Positions 32,028-41,931 of a stretch of 64,000 bases of DNA are shown here, one piece after another; position 1 is the stretch's first letter, and each line of letters opens with the position of its first letter. The position numbers were made by a program, and so were the translations under genes. The notes below the pieces were generated by a model. That model was not told the DNA's origin and did no database searches. It was given only the letters and a program-made list of their open reading frames with translations. This DNA is from Levilactobacillus hammesii DSM 16381 (lineage in GTDB: Bacteria; Bacillota; Bacilli; Lactobacillales; Lactobacillaceae), in the NCBI RefSeq assembly GCF_001434395.1, contig NZ_AZFS01000006.1, positions 89,026-153,025 of the forward strand, given 5' to 3'.

Positions 32028-33512
32028 ATGGCCTCAAATAGTCAGGCTGATGCCGCAAAGACTCAAGACAATGCCAATGACGAGTTCGCCAAGCTTTCTT
32101 GGCGTGAGCGAATTAGTTATGGTGCCGGGGATTTAGCGCAAAACTTAATCTTTGGTACGATTGGGTCAATGTTACTTTTCTACTTAACCACTGTTTACGG
32201 AATTTCCGCCGCAGTTGGTGCCACGATTTTCTTAGTTGTTCGTTGGGTCAACGTGTTCTGGGATCCATGGGTTGGTGCCTTTGTTGATAAGCACAACTTC
32301 AAGTCCGGGAAATACCGGCCTTACTTGGTTTACTGTGGGATTCCAATGACGATCTTCGCCGCTATGCTCTTCTTGCCTATCGATGCAGTCCGGGGCAGCA
32401 TCCTCTACGCCTTCATTGCATATCTGGCAACGGCCTTGATCTACTCCTTCGTTAACATTCCTTATGGGGCTTTGAACGCCTCACTGACGCGTGATAACGA
32501 TGAAGTTTCTACACTGACGACTGTCCGGATGACTGAAGCTAACATTGGTAACTTGTTAGTTTACACGTTCCTGCCATTATTTGTTCAGATGGCTTCTCCT
32601 AACCCACAATCTAAGGACATTGGGTTCTTCGGTATTCACATGAACTTAGGGGATTACACCTCACCTAAAGCTGGGAAGGCTTACTTCTTAGTCATGGGGA
32701 TCTACATGATCATTGGGTTTATCATGCTGATGTGCACGTACTTCGGAATTAAGGAACGGGTCTTACCTACTGAAAAGGAATCCGCTGCCGTTAAGTATTC
32801 CGACCTGTGGTACGAATTTAAGCAAAACAAGCCACTGCAAGTGTTAGGTTCATTCTTCCTGATTGGCTTTACCTTCATGTTCTTCGGGAACACCGTATGG
32901 CCATTCTACATGCAATACAACATCGGTCACTCCGAATGGATGGCTTCCATTAACTTGGTTGGTTCCATTCCTGGTATCTTCTTGGTATTCTTATGGCCAA
33001 TCATCCGTAAGAAGATCGGGAAGCGTCAATTCTTCTACGCTTTCTTAGCCCTGTTTATCGTTGGGACGTTGGTTCTGTGGATCTGGTCAATGCCTTCATT
33101 CAAGGATTCAACTGCTCTGGGTTACACGGGTCGTTTCTTACAACAATGGGGGATCACTGCTGCTACTGGTTACATGTGGTCATTGGTTCCAGAAGTTGTT
33201 TCTTACGGCGAGTACAAGTCCAAGAAGCGGGTTGCCGGTATCATCAACGCCATCATGGGTCTGTTCTTCAAGATTGGGTTGGCTCTTGGTGGGATCATCC
33301 CTGGTTACATCAACGCCTTCTTCAAGTTTGATGGGACTAAGACGACGCAAACCTCTGGTGCTTTGATGGGTATCCAATGGTCCATGATCTGGTTACCAAT
33401 CATCTTTGCCCTGATCGCGATGTGGATTATGAGTAAGTACACCTTGTCTGACGCTGATGTCAAACGGATGAACGAAGAACTCAACGCTGAACGGAAGGCT
33501 CACGAAGTTTAG
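32028..33512 (+). CDS. GPH-family pentoside/xyloside:cation symporter
   Basis: 494-residue importer with about twelve membrane segments, of the glycoside-pentoside-hexuronide family. Family features: WRERISYGAGDLAQNLIFG near the N-terminus, the WDPWVGAFVDK loop, and a soluble C-terminal tail. Its neighbour encodes a cytoplasmic beta-xylosidase, so the cargo is probably xylobiose, short xylo-oligosaccharides or other xylosides. AAAGGAG precedes ATG 32028. Codons are strongly biased to the set seen in highly expressed lactobacillus genes, unlike the surrounding genes. Regulated through the cre site and leader described above. Confidence 0.9.
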   Translation: MASNSQADAAKTQDNANDEFAKLSWRERISYGAGDLAQNLIFGTIGSMLLFYLTTVYGISAAVGATIFLVVRWVNVFWDPWVGAFVDKHNFKSGKYRPYLVYCGIPMTIFAAMLFLPIDAVRGSILYAFIAYLATALIYSFVNIPYGALNASLTRDNDEVSTLTTVRMTEANIGNLLVYTFLPLFVQMASPNPQSKDIGFFGIHMNLGDYTSPKAGKAYFLVMGIYMIIGFIMLMCTYFGIKERVLPTEKESAAVKYSDLWYEFKQNKPLQVLGSFFLIGFTFMFFGNTVWPFYMQYNIGHSEWMASINLVGSIPGIFLVFLWPIIRKKIGKRQFFYAFLALFIVGTLVLWIWSMPSFKDSTALGYTGRFLQQWGITAATGYMWSLVPEVVSYGEYKSKKRVAGIINAIMGLFFKIGLALGGIIPGYINAFFKFDGTKTTQTSGALMGIQWSMIWLPIIFALIAMWIMSKYTLSDADVKRMNEELNAERKAHEV

Positions 33513-33561
33513 GCGATTCATTTTAGTTAACTAATTTTGTTAAGGAAAGGAAGATTCTTTT

Positions 33562-35220
33562 ATGAAGATTCAAAACCCCGTTTTACCTGGTTTTAACGCG
33601 GATCCTAGCATGATTCGGGTTGACGACACTTACTACATTGCTAACTCAACGTTCGAATGGTTCCCAGGTGTCCGGTTACATGAATCCAAGGACATGGTTC
33701 ACTGGAACTTATTACCATCACCACTTTCAACGACAACGTTGCTGGATATGGTGGGTAACCCCGCTTCTGGTGGGATTTGGGCACCAGATCTGAGCTACGC
33801 TGATGGCAAATTCTGGTTGATCTACACCGATGTTAAGATCACCGATGGTCCTTTCAAGGATATGACCAACTACCTGACGACGGCAACGGATATCCGCGGT
33901 CCATGGACTGACCCAATCAAGGTCAACGGTGTTGGATTCGATGCTTCCTTATTCCACGATGACGATGGCCGGAAGTACCTGGTTCAACAGACCTGGGATC
34001 ACCGTGAATACCACCACCCATTTGACGGGATTACCTTGACTGAATTTGACACAGATACGATGCAACTGAAGCCAGAAACGGCACGGAACCTCTACAATGG
34101 GACCGACGTTAAACTGGTTGAAGGTCCACATCTGTATAAGATCAACGGTTACTACTACCTGTTTGCTGCACAAGGTGGGACGGTCTTTACCCACCAAGAA
34201 GTCGTTGCACGTTCCAAGACGCTTGACAAATTGTCATTCGAAAGCGAACCAGATGGCCCATTCATTACCAACATGGATACGCCAGACTTCTACCTGCAAA
34301 AGCAAGGTCACGGTGCCTTAGTAAACACACCAGGTGGCGAATGGTACTACGCCTCATTGGTATCTCGTCCTTGGAACCACAAGAACGAATCTGCTTATGA
34401 CCCACGTGGTTGGAGCACACTTGGCCGTGAAACGTCTATTCAAAAGGTTGAATGGGACGACGCTGGCTGGCCACGGGTTGTCGGCGGTCATGGTGGTCAA
34501 GTTGAGGTTGAAGCCCCTAAGGATGCTATCTTGACGAAAGCCCCTAAGGATCACTCACAACACGATGAATTCGACAAGTCAGAACTCGACTTGAACTGGA
34601 ACACCTTACGTCAACCATTTACCAAGAAGTTGGGGACGGTTGGTAACGGTGAATTGAAGTTAGTTGGGAACCAATCCTTATCCAGCACCTTCGATGTTTC
34701 CTTCTTGGCTCGTCGTTGGCAAGCCTTCAACTTTGATGCTGAAACCAAAGTTAAGTTCGACCCATACACGTATCAACAAATGGCCGGATTGGCTAACTTC
34801 TACAATGACAAGCACTACTCTTCAATCTTCATTACTTGGGATGAGAAGAAGGGTCACGTCATCGAAGTTGCCCAAAACGACAACAACAATTACACGTCTT
34901 ACTTGAAAGACGATGCCATTGCTATTCCTGAAGGAACGGACTATGTTTGGTTCCGGACGAAGGTTCGTAAGCAATCTTACACTTACGAATATTCATTCGA
35001 TGGTAAGAAGTGGGAAACGGTCCCAGTTGAACTGGATGCCGCTATTCTCTCTGACGACTATGTTCTGCAAACTTCCGGTGGTTTCTTCACTGGTGCCTTC
35101 GTTGGCCTGTACGCAGTCGACTACGCCGGCTACGGTCAAGTTGCCACGTTCGATCACTTCGACTACCAAGAACTGCCTGACAATGTGACTTCGGAAAGCA
35201 AGTTAGTCTCCGAAAGCTAA
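33562..35220 (+). CDS. xynB: Beta-xylosidase, glycoside hydrolase family 43
   Basis: 552-residue intracellular enzyme that releases xylose from xylobiose and xylo-oligosaccharides by inversion. The five-bladed propeller catalytic triad is seen at standard positions: Asp14 in FNADPS, Asp127 in GVGFDASLFHDDDG and Glu187 in KLVEGPHLY. The C-terminal part (about 330-540) is the beta-sandwich domain typical of the GH43_11 group. No signal peptide. AAGGAAAGGA lies upstream, 49 bases after the symporter stop, and the two share biased codons, so they form one operon. Confidence 0.95.
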   Translation: MKIQNPVLPGFNADPSMIRVDDTYYIANSTFEWFPGVRLHESKDMVHWNLLPSPLSTTTLLDMVGNPASGGIWAPDLSYADGKFWLIYTDVKITDGPFKDMTNYLTTATDIRGPWTDPIKVNGVGFDASLFHDDDGRKYLVQQTWDHREYHHPFDGITLTEFDTDTMQLKPETARNLYNGTDVKLVEGPHLYKINGYYYLFAAQGGTVFTHQEVVARSKTLDKLSFESEPDGPFITNMDTPDFYLQKQGHGALVNTPGGEWYYASLVSRPWNHKNESAYDPRGWSTLGRETSIQKVEWDDAGWPRVVGGHGGQVEVEAPKDAILTKAPKDHSQHDEFDKSELDLNWNTLRQPFTKKLGTVGNGELKLVGNQSLSSTFDVSFLARRWQAFNFDAETKVKFDPYTYQQMAGLANFYNDKHYSSIFITWDEKKGHVIEVAQNDNNNYTSYLKDDAIAIPEGTDYVWFRTKVRKQSYTYEYSFDGKKWETVPVELDAAILSDDYVLQTSGGFFTGAFVGLYAVDYAGYGQVATFDHFDYQELPDNVTSESKLVSES

Positions 35221-35580
35221 TTGATTGGCAGCACCCTCGAGTGGGTGTATGATGATGGCGCTAAGGACGTTAAGGAATGTTGAACTGGATTGAGGCCGCA
35301 CCGTCGGTCAGTTCGCACCACCTTAACTGGCGCTAGCAACAGAAAAAGTATGTAATATGTGGTGAAAGTCCCGTCGTGTAATCGGCGGGGCTTTTTCTGT
35401 GCAGATGATGGGGATTGGTTTTGACTTTACAGGAGTTGTTGCTGGATAGCGAGGATGTTGTCCCGCTTTCGTTTTGCCCAGTTAGTTGTCTTTTTGGTTG
35501 ATAGCTGAACGGGTAAAAGGATTGCAAGAGCTTTATTTAGGTTGCAGACGATTGATCTGGTAAGCTGAAGAGGCGAGGGA
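35221..35580. other. Intergenic region after the xylosidase gene
   Basis: No gene with a ribosome-binding site was found. It holds a direct repeat TGGCGCTA (about 35256 and 35326), an inverted TTAAGG/CCTTAA pair between them and the operon terminator at 35366-35396. Confidence 0.4.
35366..35396 (+). terminator. Terminator of the xyloside operon
   Basis: AAGTCCCGTCG pairs with CGGCGGGGCTT around 6 bases (wobbles), then TTTT. Confidence 0.8.
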
Positions 35581-35589
35581 ATGATGGGG

Positions 35590-35618
35590 TTGGGCCGTTC
35601 TGATGCCTATGCTAAAAT
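35590..35618 (+). promoter_or_regulatory. Promoter of the DUF2207 gene
   Basis: TTGGGC 35590-35595, 17 bases, TAAAAT 35613-35618 with TG one base upstream (extended -10). Confidence 0.6.
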
Positions 35619-35643
35619 ATGGGTAGTGAGAAGGGGTGGTCGG

Positions 35644-37473
35644 ATGTTACGACGGGGCTTAGGGTTGATATTAGGCCTGATTATAGGTGGTTTAGGGCTG
35701 ATAATGGGACAACCAGTTCGCGCAAACGCGGATTATACCATTTCGCCTTACCAAATGAACGTTCAGATCCAACGAGATGGCAATGCAAATGTGACCCAGA
35801 CCATGACCTACCATTTTGACGATGATTATCATGGCGTTTTTAACGTTCAAGATATTCGGGGAATTCAAGGTGGTCGATTGACCAACGTTAAGTATCAGGT
35901 CAATCGGGGGTTAATCATGCCGGGGACAAAGTCGGCAGACGGGATGGACGGCGATTATGAAGTCAGCCAAAACCAGCAGCGCATTAAAGTAAAATTGTAT
36001 CAAGAGATTAATGCCGGCGATCAATTAAAGGTCACCTACCGTTTTCATTTGCGGGGGGTCGTGACGAACTATCGCGATACGGCAGAATTGAACTGGAAGG
36101 TGATCGGGACGGGTTGGGATGAGCCGCTAAATCACGTTCGGGTCACCATTCAACTTCCACAAAAGTCGGTTAACCAGCTACAAGCTTGGACGCATGGCCC
36201 ATTATCGGGACGAACGCAGGTCGATCGACAGCAGGGAAGGGTGACCATGACGGTTGACCGTAACTTGGCGAACAGCTTTATTGAAAGCCACCTGTTGTTC
36301 CCGACAGCGGTCACGGCAAGTAACCCCAACCGCGTGGCGAAGAACCATCTGGCAGCGGCACAAAAACAAGAGGCCCAGCTAGCACGGGCGGCTAACCAAA
36401 AGCGCCAGCGAGATCGCTGGTTGCGGTGGGGTGGTTTTGGCCTGCTTGTGGTGTTGCTCGCGGGATTTAGCTATCGTTCGTGGCGCTGGTATCATCGTCA
36501 CCCGGCTAATCGTTATCCTCACCCAACACCAATTAACCATTCCTTTGACGTCCCCGGGGTGCCACCGGCATTGGCCCAGTCGTTGGCTGACGGTGTCTCG
36601 CCGAATACGGATGCCTTGGCGGGAGAGATCTTGGTGGCTGCGGCCAATAAGGAGATTAAGCTGGAACCGGTCAAGGACGGTCGTAAGACCACGGTCAGAC
36701 TGACCAGAATTCGAGAAACCACCAACAGTTTTCTGGAAAAATGTTTTGCTGAAGTGGGTCGTGACGGTAGTTTTACCTTACTTGAATTGAAAAAATTTGG
36801 TAAACAGGATGATACCGGGCGACTCAACCAGTGGTTTACGGCGTGGCAACAACCCACAGATGAAGCCGCGGATGCTTACTATGATAAGGACAACCTGAAG
36901 CTGCGAACGCGCTTATACGGGACCGTGATGGGACTCAGTACCTTGATCTTTCTCACGACGGCAGCCAGCTGGTTGTTAGGGATGACTGTGGGTAAGATTG
37001 TTACCGTTATTGGTGTAGTTGGTTTACTGACGTTTTGGATTTTGGTCCGGCGATTCAGTCGGCGGATTGATCGACACAACGCCAAGGGACTGAGTCAGGT
37101 TAATGAGTTAAAGGGTTTTCGGCGTATGCTGAAGGATATTGGACATTTCAATACGGCTGAAATTGGCGATCTCATTTTGTGGGAACAGATTCTGCCCTAT
37201 GCGGCGGCGTTTGGCTTGGCCCAACAAGTGGCCGATAAGCTGGCCGTTGATTTCGATACGGCCGCTCTGGATACGAGCCTGGTTGTCTTCTATCCGTTGT
37301 TCTACGGCACGGGTTTTGGAATCCCATTAGGGGATGCGTTGGGCGACAGTCTATCGACAGCGCTGCACGCATCCGATACCAGCAGTAGCAGCTCTATCTC
37401 CGGTGGTTCCGGCGGATTCTCTGGGGGAAGCTCCGGGGGATTTGGTGGCGGCTCTGGCGGTGGCGCCTTTTAA
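35644..37473 (+). CDS. DUF2207-family membrane protein
   Basis: 609-residue protein. The signal peptide ends near VRANA/DY; the large external domain (about 30-225) begins TISPYQMNVQIQRDGNANV and is typical of DUF2207. A membrane segment follows (GGFGLLVVLLAGFSY), then a cytoplasmic part, two more membrane segments (MGLSTLIFLTTAASWLLG and IVTVIGVVGLLTFWILV) and a glycine/serine-rich tail GGSGGFSGGSSGGFGGG. The family is common in Firmicutes but of unknown function, often near cell-envelope genes; here it precedes YfhO. ATG 35644 has AAGGGGTGG upstream and lies after the promoter. Confidence 0.86.
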   Translation: MLRRGLGLILGLIIGGLGLIMGQPVRANADYTISPYQMNVQIQRDGNANVTQTMTYHFDDDYHGVFNVQDIRGIQGGRLTNVKYQVNRGLIMPGTKSADGMDGDYEVSQNQQRIKVKLYQEINAGDQLKVTYRFHLRGVVTNYRDTAELNWKVIGTGWDEPLNHVRVTIQLPQKSVNQLQAWTHGPLSGRTQVDRQQGRVTMTVDRNLANSFIESHLLFPTAVTASNPNRVAKNHLAAAQKQEAQLARAANQKRQRDRWLRWGGFGLLVVLLAGFSYRSWRWYHRHPANRYPHPTPINHSFDVPGVPPALAQSLADGVSPNTDALAGEILVAAANKEIKLEPVKDGRKTTVRLTRIRETTNSFLEKCFAEVGRDGSFTLLELKKFGKQDDTGRLNQWFTAWQQPTDEAADAYYDKDNLKLRTRLYGTVMGLSTLIFLTTAASWLLGMTVGKIVTVIGVVGLLTFWILVRRFSRRIDRHNAKGLSQVNELKGFRRMLKDIGHFNTAEIGDLILWEQILPYAAAFGLAQQVADKLAVDFDTAALDTSLVVFYPLFYGTGFGIPLGDALGDSLSTALHASDTSSSSSISGGSGGFSGGSSGGFGGGSGGGAF

Positions 37474-37485
37474 AAGTTCGTGAAA

Positions 37486-37530
37486 GATCCTCTGAGAATG
37501 ACCACTAATGGCGATTCTCGGAGGATTTTT
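37486..37530 (+). terminator. Terminator after the DUF2207 gene
   Basis: GATCCTCTGAGAAT pairs with ATTCTCGGAGGAT (one wobble), then T-run. Confidence 0.87.
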
Positions 37531-37549
37531 AAAACGATCGTGCCTAATC

Positions 37550-37565
37550 CGTTTCACATGAAACA
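37550..37565. promoter_or_regulatory. Degenerate parS-like site
   Basis: CGTTTCACATGAAACA has two differences from the palindromic parS sequence (first base and centre). It is intergenic between the DUF2207 and YfhO genes. Binding may be weak. Confidence 0.45.
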
Positions 37566-37680
37566 TTACAATGCGATATCGTTTAGCGAGAATGATTGAC
37601 ACGACAAGCTGAGCTTTGTAAATTGGAAGCAAGAGGTTCATTCTTGAACGAGGACTATCGTATTTATTGGAGGCCGCATT

Positions 37681-40600
37681 ATGAAGATCGCACACCATCG
37701 ATGGCCGCTGTGGGTCCTATATACCGCAGCGTTTCTGGTGATTGCCGCGTTTAGCTTTGGCGTTTTTGCCATGGCCAACCGCACGTTAATTTGGAATATG
37801 GATGGTGCGACCCAACACTATCCGTTAATACGAGAGTTGCATCAATTACTGGCTAAATCCGGATTAGCCGGGGTCACCGGATGGTCGTGGACCTTTGGCC
37901 TGGGGGCCGACAAGCTAACGACTATGGCTTATTACGTCTTGGGCGATCCCTTTGCCTATTTGCTGGCACTCTTGCCGAGCCACTTACTGGAGGCGGGTTA
38001 CGGCTGGTTCATTATCCTACGTCTGTATGCTTCGGGTTTGGCATTTTTGGTATTTGCGAAATGCTATACCTTTAAACCCCTGAGCCAATTGCTGGGCGCA
38101 TTAACGTATGCCTTTGCGGGTTACTCGCTGATGATCGGGGTTCATCATCCCTTCTTCATTATGCCGATGATTTGGTTACCCCTGTTGTTTTGGGGGATCG
38201 AACGCGTTTTCCGTGGCAAGAGTTGGGCAGCTTTAGGTGTAATCACCGGACTGACGGTGCTGAGTAACTTTTATTTTGCCTACATATTAGGGCTAGGAAG
38301 CCTGATCTATGCCGTCATTCGTTACCTTGACTTGCGACAAAGTAAACAGATACCGCTCCCCCTGCGACGACTGATCACGCGGTTGGTGCTCGCGGCGGTG
38401 GCGGGTCTGTTGTTAGCCGGCATTCTCCTAGTGCCATCAACCTTGATGATGTTAGGCTCGACGCGGACTGGAACGGATTTTGCCAACGGATTGTGGCTTT
38501 ATCCGATGAGTTATTATTTGAAGCTAGGCAATGCCGTGCTCACGACGGGTAATGCCCTGAGCTACTGGGCTATCTTGGGGATGACGGGTTTTTCCTTTCT
38601 GGGCTGTGTGTACACGTTGGTTCATTGGAAACGTCATCGGGCATTGGCGGGAACCCTAGTGCTAATGGCTGTTGGTTTGTTTTTCCCCGCCGTTGCGGCG
38701 TTTTTTAACGTGTTATCGACGCCCTCGAATCGGTGGCTGCTGTTGGCCACGATCCCCTTTGGATTGGCCACGATGGTCTTGCTGGATCACGTGACGACAC
38801 TGACGCCGGTGGATCGCCGGTGGTTGGCCGGCAGTACGGCGGCCTTACTCCTAATAGTCTATTTGAGTAACGGCCTAGTCTTTAGTAATCCAGCCCGTAA
38901 CCTCATCACGTATGGCCTGCTACTAGCCACGACGGTTGTCTTGGTGGGCAGTGCGCAGCAACCGGCACGATTAACGCTGTCCCTAGTCGGGATATTGATC
39001 GGGTTAAATCTCATCAGTAATGCGTGGGGGTATTATAATCCGAACGCCAGTCAACAGGCCGCCCAGCAGCTCCGCCGGGGGGATGCGACTAAATATATCC
39101 AAGATTATTATGACGGTGCTGATCGCGCGGTACAGCGGGAAAAGACGTTCTCACGCGTCAATACCACGCCGTATTTTAACCTCTTTCGAACGGTGGGAAA
39201 CAATATGGAAATGTCCCACAACCTACACGGGATCATGTCGTACTTCTCCGTTCAAAATGGCGCAGTGGGTCAATTCAGCCGGGATATTCAAAACTCGGCC
39301 TACGCGATGAATTCCCCCTTGGGTCAGGGCGATAACCGGTCGACCTTGAATCATCTGCTGGGGGTCAAAACGATTTTTGCCCGCGAAGACCAGGTAGCCA
39401 ATCATGCGGCTTTGCCATATGGCTATCACGCATCGAAGACCGTTTATCCCGAGCAAGCGGTGTATGGCTTGTCTAATGGTGAGGGCACCCAGCGGCTGAC
39501 GACCTCGTTGGCTTTTCCACTGGTGTACACGCAACCGCAGGCTTTAACGACTAAGCAGTGGCAACGGCTAGCGAGTGTTGACCGCGAGCGCAGCCTGACG
39601 CAGGCGGCGGTGACGACGACTAAGGCCGCGGGCGTGCAGCAAGCCCACTACCAGTCACCCGCGCGAACTTTGGGCTATACGGTGACGGCAGATACCGTAC
39701 CAGTGATTGACAGTCCCAACAAGGTCGTGCAGTATCGCTTACAGCAGGCCTTGGCGGGGCAGAAAAAAGGGCTTAATGATAAGCAGCTGGATAACTATGG
39801 AAGCTCCGGTAAACTGGCCAAGCTGCCGGTGGATCAAAATGGTTTAATTAGCCAGAAGAATGAGCAAAAATATGCCGAACAGGTCCAATTGAATCAGAAT
39901 CGTCCCGCCTTGGATCAGGTGTTAACGGCTAATCAGCAAATTCTGCAGGATACGATGGTGGCCAATCAGCACGGGTTGCGGCAACTAACGAGTGATGTTC
40001 AGGGAAATCAGATTAAATATACCCTGACGCTCAACCGGCCCAAGCGGGCACAGGGAACGGAGTTGTATCTAGAGCTTGACGGGATTAGTGCCCAGCGCCT
40101 GACCACTAACGATCAACTGAGAGATCAAGACAATACCAGTATCTTAGGCAACACACCACGTTCGAATCTGACGAAGCTCAATGACTGGCGGACGGCTGTC
40201 CAGAATCCCGACATGGGGGATTATTGGATTAAGGTCAAAACCCGGAATAACGCGAATAGTTTCTCGCAGTTTGGGATTGATAATCTTTCGGATTACGAAC
40301 CGAAGCACCGGATGTTGCTCAACTTGGGGTATTCAAAGCAGCGCCGGCAGACAGTGGATGTGACGTTTAATGCCACGCGACAGATTAACTTTAAATCCGT
40401 TAAGCTGGTGGCCATGCCCTATGATCAGTCTTACGATCGGCAGGTGCATGCGGTTCAACGGCGGGGACTTCAGAATGCAACCGTCAGTGCCAATCGCGTG
40501 ACGGGCAATCTGGTCACGCCACAGACCAGTATGATGACGACCTCCATTCCGTATACGACGGGGTGGACGCTGAAGGTGGATGGTCGGCCCGTTAAAACGC

Positions 40601-40776
40601 AACGGGTTAACGATGGCTTTGTTGGCGCACGCCTGCCAGCGGGCACTCACCATATTCAGCTGACTTATCGGACGCCTGGATTTATATTGGGGAGTGGCTT
40701 AACCCTAATTGGTCTCGTCACCTTGGTTGGTGCAGGAAGCTGGCATTGGTGGCGACAACCGCGTCGACGACATTAG
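37681..40776 (+). CDS. yfhO: YfhO-family membrane protein (putative lipid-linked glycosyltransferase)
   Basis: 1031-residue polytopic protein of the YfhO family (PF09586). About a dozen N-terminal membrane segments include the conserved WNMDGATQHYPLI near residue 38, whose Asp corresponds to the GT-C catalytic position, followed by a long external region (about 480-1000) and one last membrane helix near the end. Family members decorate lipoteichoic or other wall polymers with sugars from undecaprenyl carriers; the exact product here is not known. GGAGG lies upstream of ATG 37681. Transcribed alone and followed by a very strong terminator. Confidence 0.9.
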   Translation: MKIAHHRWPLWVLYTAAFLVIAAFSFGVFAMANRTLIWNMDGATQHYPLIRELHQLLAKSGLAGVTGWSWTFGLGADKLTTMAYYVLGDPFAYLLALLPSHLLEAGYGWFIILRLYASGLAFLVFAKCYTFKPLSQLLGALTYAFAGYSLMIGVHHPFFIMPMIWLPLLFWGIERVFRGKSWAALGVITGLTVLSNFYFAYILGLGSLIYAVIRYLDLRQSKQIPLPLRRLITRLVLAAVAGLLLAGILLVPSTLMMLGSTRTGTDFANGLWLYPMSYYLKLGNAVLTTGNALSYWAILGMTGFSFLGCVYTLVHWKRHRALAGTLVLMAVGLFFPAVAAFFNVLSTPSNRWLLLATIPFGLATMVLLDHVTTLTPVDRRWLAGSTAALLLIVYLSNGLVFSNPARNLITYGLLLATTVVLVGSAQQPARLTLSLVGILIGLNLISNAWGYYNPNASQQAAQQLRRGDATKYIQDYYDGADRAVQREKTFSRVNTTPYFNLFRTVGNNMEMSHNLHGIMSYFSVQNGAVGQFSRDIQNSAYAMNSPLGQGDNRSTLNHLLGVKTIFAREDQVANHAALPYGYHASKTVYPEQAVYGLSNGEGTQRLTTSLAFPLVYTQPQALTTKQWQRLASVDRERSLTQAAVTTTKAAGVQQAHYQSPARTLGYTVTADTVPVIDSPNKVVQYRLQQALAGQKKGLNDKQLDNYGSSGKLAKLPVDQNGLISQKNEQKYAEQVQLNQNRPALDQVLTANQQILQDTMVANQHGLRQLTSDVQGNQIKYTLTLNRPKRAQGTELYLELDGISAQRLTTNDQLRDQDNTSILGNTPRSNLTKLNDWRTAVQNPDMGDYWIKVKTRNNANSFSQFGIDNLSDYEPKHRMLLNLGYSKQRRQTVDVTFNATRQINFKSVKLVAMPYDQSYDRQVHAVQRRGLQNATVSANRVTGNLVTPQTSMMTTSIPYTTGWTLKVDGRPVKTQRVNDGFVGARLPAGTHHIQLTYRTPGFILGSGLTLIGLVTLVGAGSWHWWRQPRRRH

Positions 40777-40839
40777 AACGACGTATAACCTGGGAAATTT
40801 TCCGAGGTAGCTGAACTTAACCCAGGTTATGATTCATTA

Positions 40840-40892
40840 AAAAAAGATGCCAATAGACTGGACAGTTGTGTCCGGTCTATTGGCATCTTTTT
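40840..40892. terminator. Very strong bidirectional terminator
   Basis: A 17-nt arm beginning AAAGATGCCAATAGAC pairs perfectly with its complement ending GTCTATTGGCATCTTT, with inner GGAC/GTCC; A-run left, T5 right. It ends yfhO and the convergent NmrA-like gene. Confidence 0.95.
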
Positions 40893-40922
40893 GAGGCTAC
40901 AGGGTTACGCGTATCTATGGGA

Positions 40923-41813
40923 TTAAGCTTGCTGGTAGGCGCGTGCAAAGCTAACGGCAAAATCAGTCAATTTCGTTGGGCCAAGAACGGGATGATGTGC
41001 TTGATAGTCTGCGTAAAAATTATGATCACGTTCATAGGCTAGCATTTTAACGTATTGGGTTGTAAAGTCTGCGGGCATCCCACTAGCAAGTAGATTCCGT
41101 GTCATTGTGTCATCGTCAATTTGAACGGCTTTGAGATCGGGAATATCTAAGGCGTCTCCTAAGATGGTCGCAATCTCAGTGTAGCTTTTTTCGTCACTGG
41201 CAATGTATTGATTGGTGATTCCGGATTGCGGTGTGGTTAAAGCCTTGGCAGCGATTGGGACGATATCGGTTGGCGAAACCCAAGATCCACGTTTGGTGAG
41301 ACTGTTGTTGGTATAGATGGCGTGATCTTGCTTAATACTTGGCATACTACTAAAGAGGTTGTAAAACATACCGGTTGGTCGTAAGAAAGTGAGGTTAACC
41401 GAGGGGAGGTCGTGAGTGAGCACGTTTTCGATGACATTATAAATGTGGAGGGCCCCGACCTCAGGGCCCAGATTAGCACCTACACTGCTGAGATTGACAA
41501 CGTTTTTGATATCAGCATTCTTCACAGCCTTGGCGTATGTGGCCGCTTGCTGCTGTCCGGCAGTAAATAGGTCACCGTTTCCACCTGTAGCATTGGTAAT
41601 CATCAGGTAAACGGCGTCGGCACCGGAAAAGGTGGTTATGAGGAAAGATAAATCACTCATGCTCCCAATAGCGGGTGTTGCGCCGAGTGCGCTGATTTGG
41701 GCGGCACGTTGTGGATTATGACTAATGACAGTGACGTTATGGCCTGCAGCGATTAAGGATTCAGCAAGTGGTCGACTAATGTGGCCGAGTGAACCAGTTA
41801 AAACAATTTTCAT
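40923..41813 (-). CDS. NmrA-like NAD(P)-binding protein
   Basis: 296-residue protein with an N-terminal Rossmann loop (KIVLTGSLGHISRPLAESL) and typical NmrA/atypical SDR features (VNLSSVGANLG and LRPTGMFYN). Homologues act as NADPH-quinone reductases or redox sensors; substrate unknown. The ribosome-binding site is weak (AAAGAAGA). It diverges from a TetR gene across a perfect 17-bp inverted repeat, so the TetR protein very likely represses it. Confidence 0.85.
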   Translation of the reverse strand: MKIVLTGSLGHISRPLAESLIAAGHNVTVISHNPQRAAQISALGATPAIGSMSDLSFLITTFSGADAVYLMITNATGGNGDLFTAGQQQAATYAKAVKNADIKNVVNLSSVGANLGPEVGALHIYNVIENVLTHDLPSVNLTFLRPTGMFYNLFSSMPSIKQDHAIYTNNSLTKRGSWVSPTDIVPIAAKALTTPQSGITNQYIASDEKSYTEIATILGDALDIPDLKAVQIDDDTMTRNLLASGMPADFTTQYVKMLAYERDHNFYADYQAHHPVLGPTKLTDFAVSFARAYQQA

Positions 41814-41832
41814 TTAGAGGATCTTCTTTCAT

Positions 41833-41887
41833 AAAATATAAGTCTATCTTTAATACATAATTATTATAAGAGATAGACTTATATTTT
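41833..41887. promoter_or_regulatory. Perfect 17-bp inverted-repeat operator between NmrA and TetR genes
   Basis: Bases 41833-41849 (AAAATATAAGTCTATCT) are the exact reverse complement of 41871-41887; the 21-base centre is AT-rich. The arms contain the AT-rich -10 regions of both divergent genes. This is a textbook position for shared control by the TetR protein at 41932. Confidence 0.85.
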
Positions 41888-41931
41888 GTCAACTGGTAAA
41901 CTTAAGAAAAAAGAACGAAGGGATCGTTAAA

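Noticed and set aside
35333..35527. 64-codon minus-strand frame in the gap after the xylosidase
   Set aside because: No ribosome-binding site upstream and it crosses the operon terminator.
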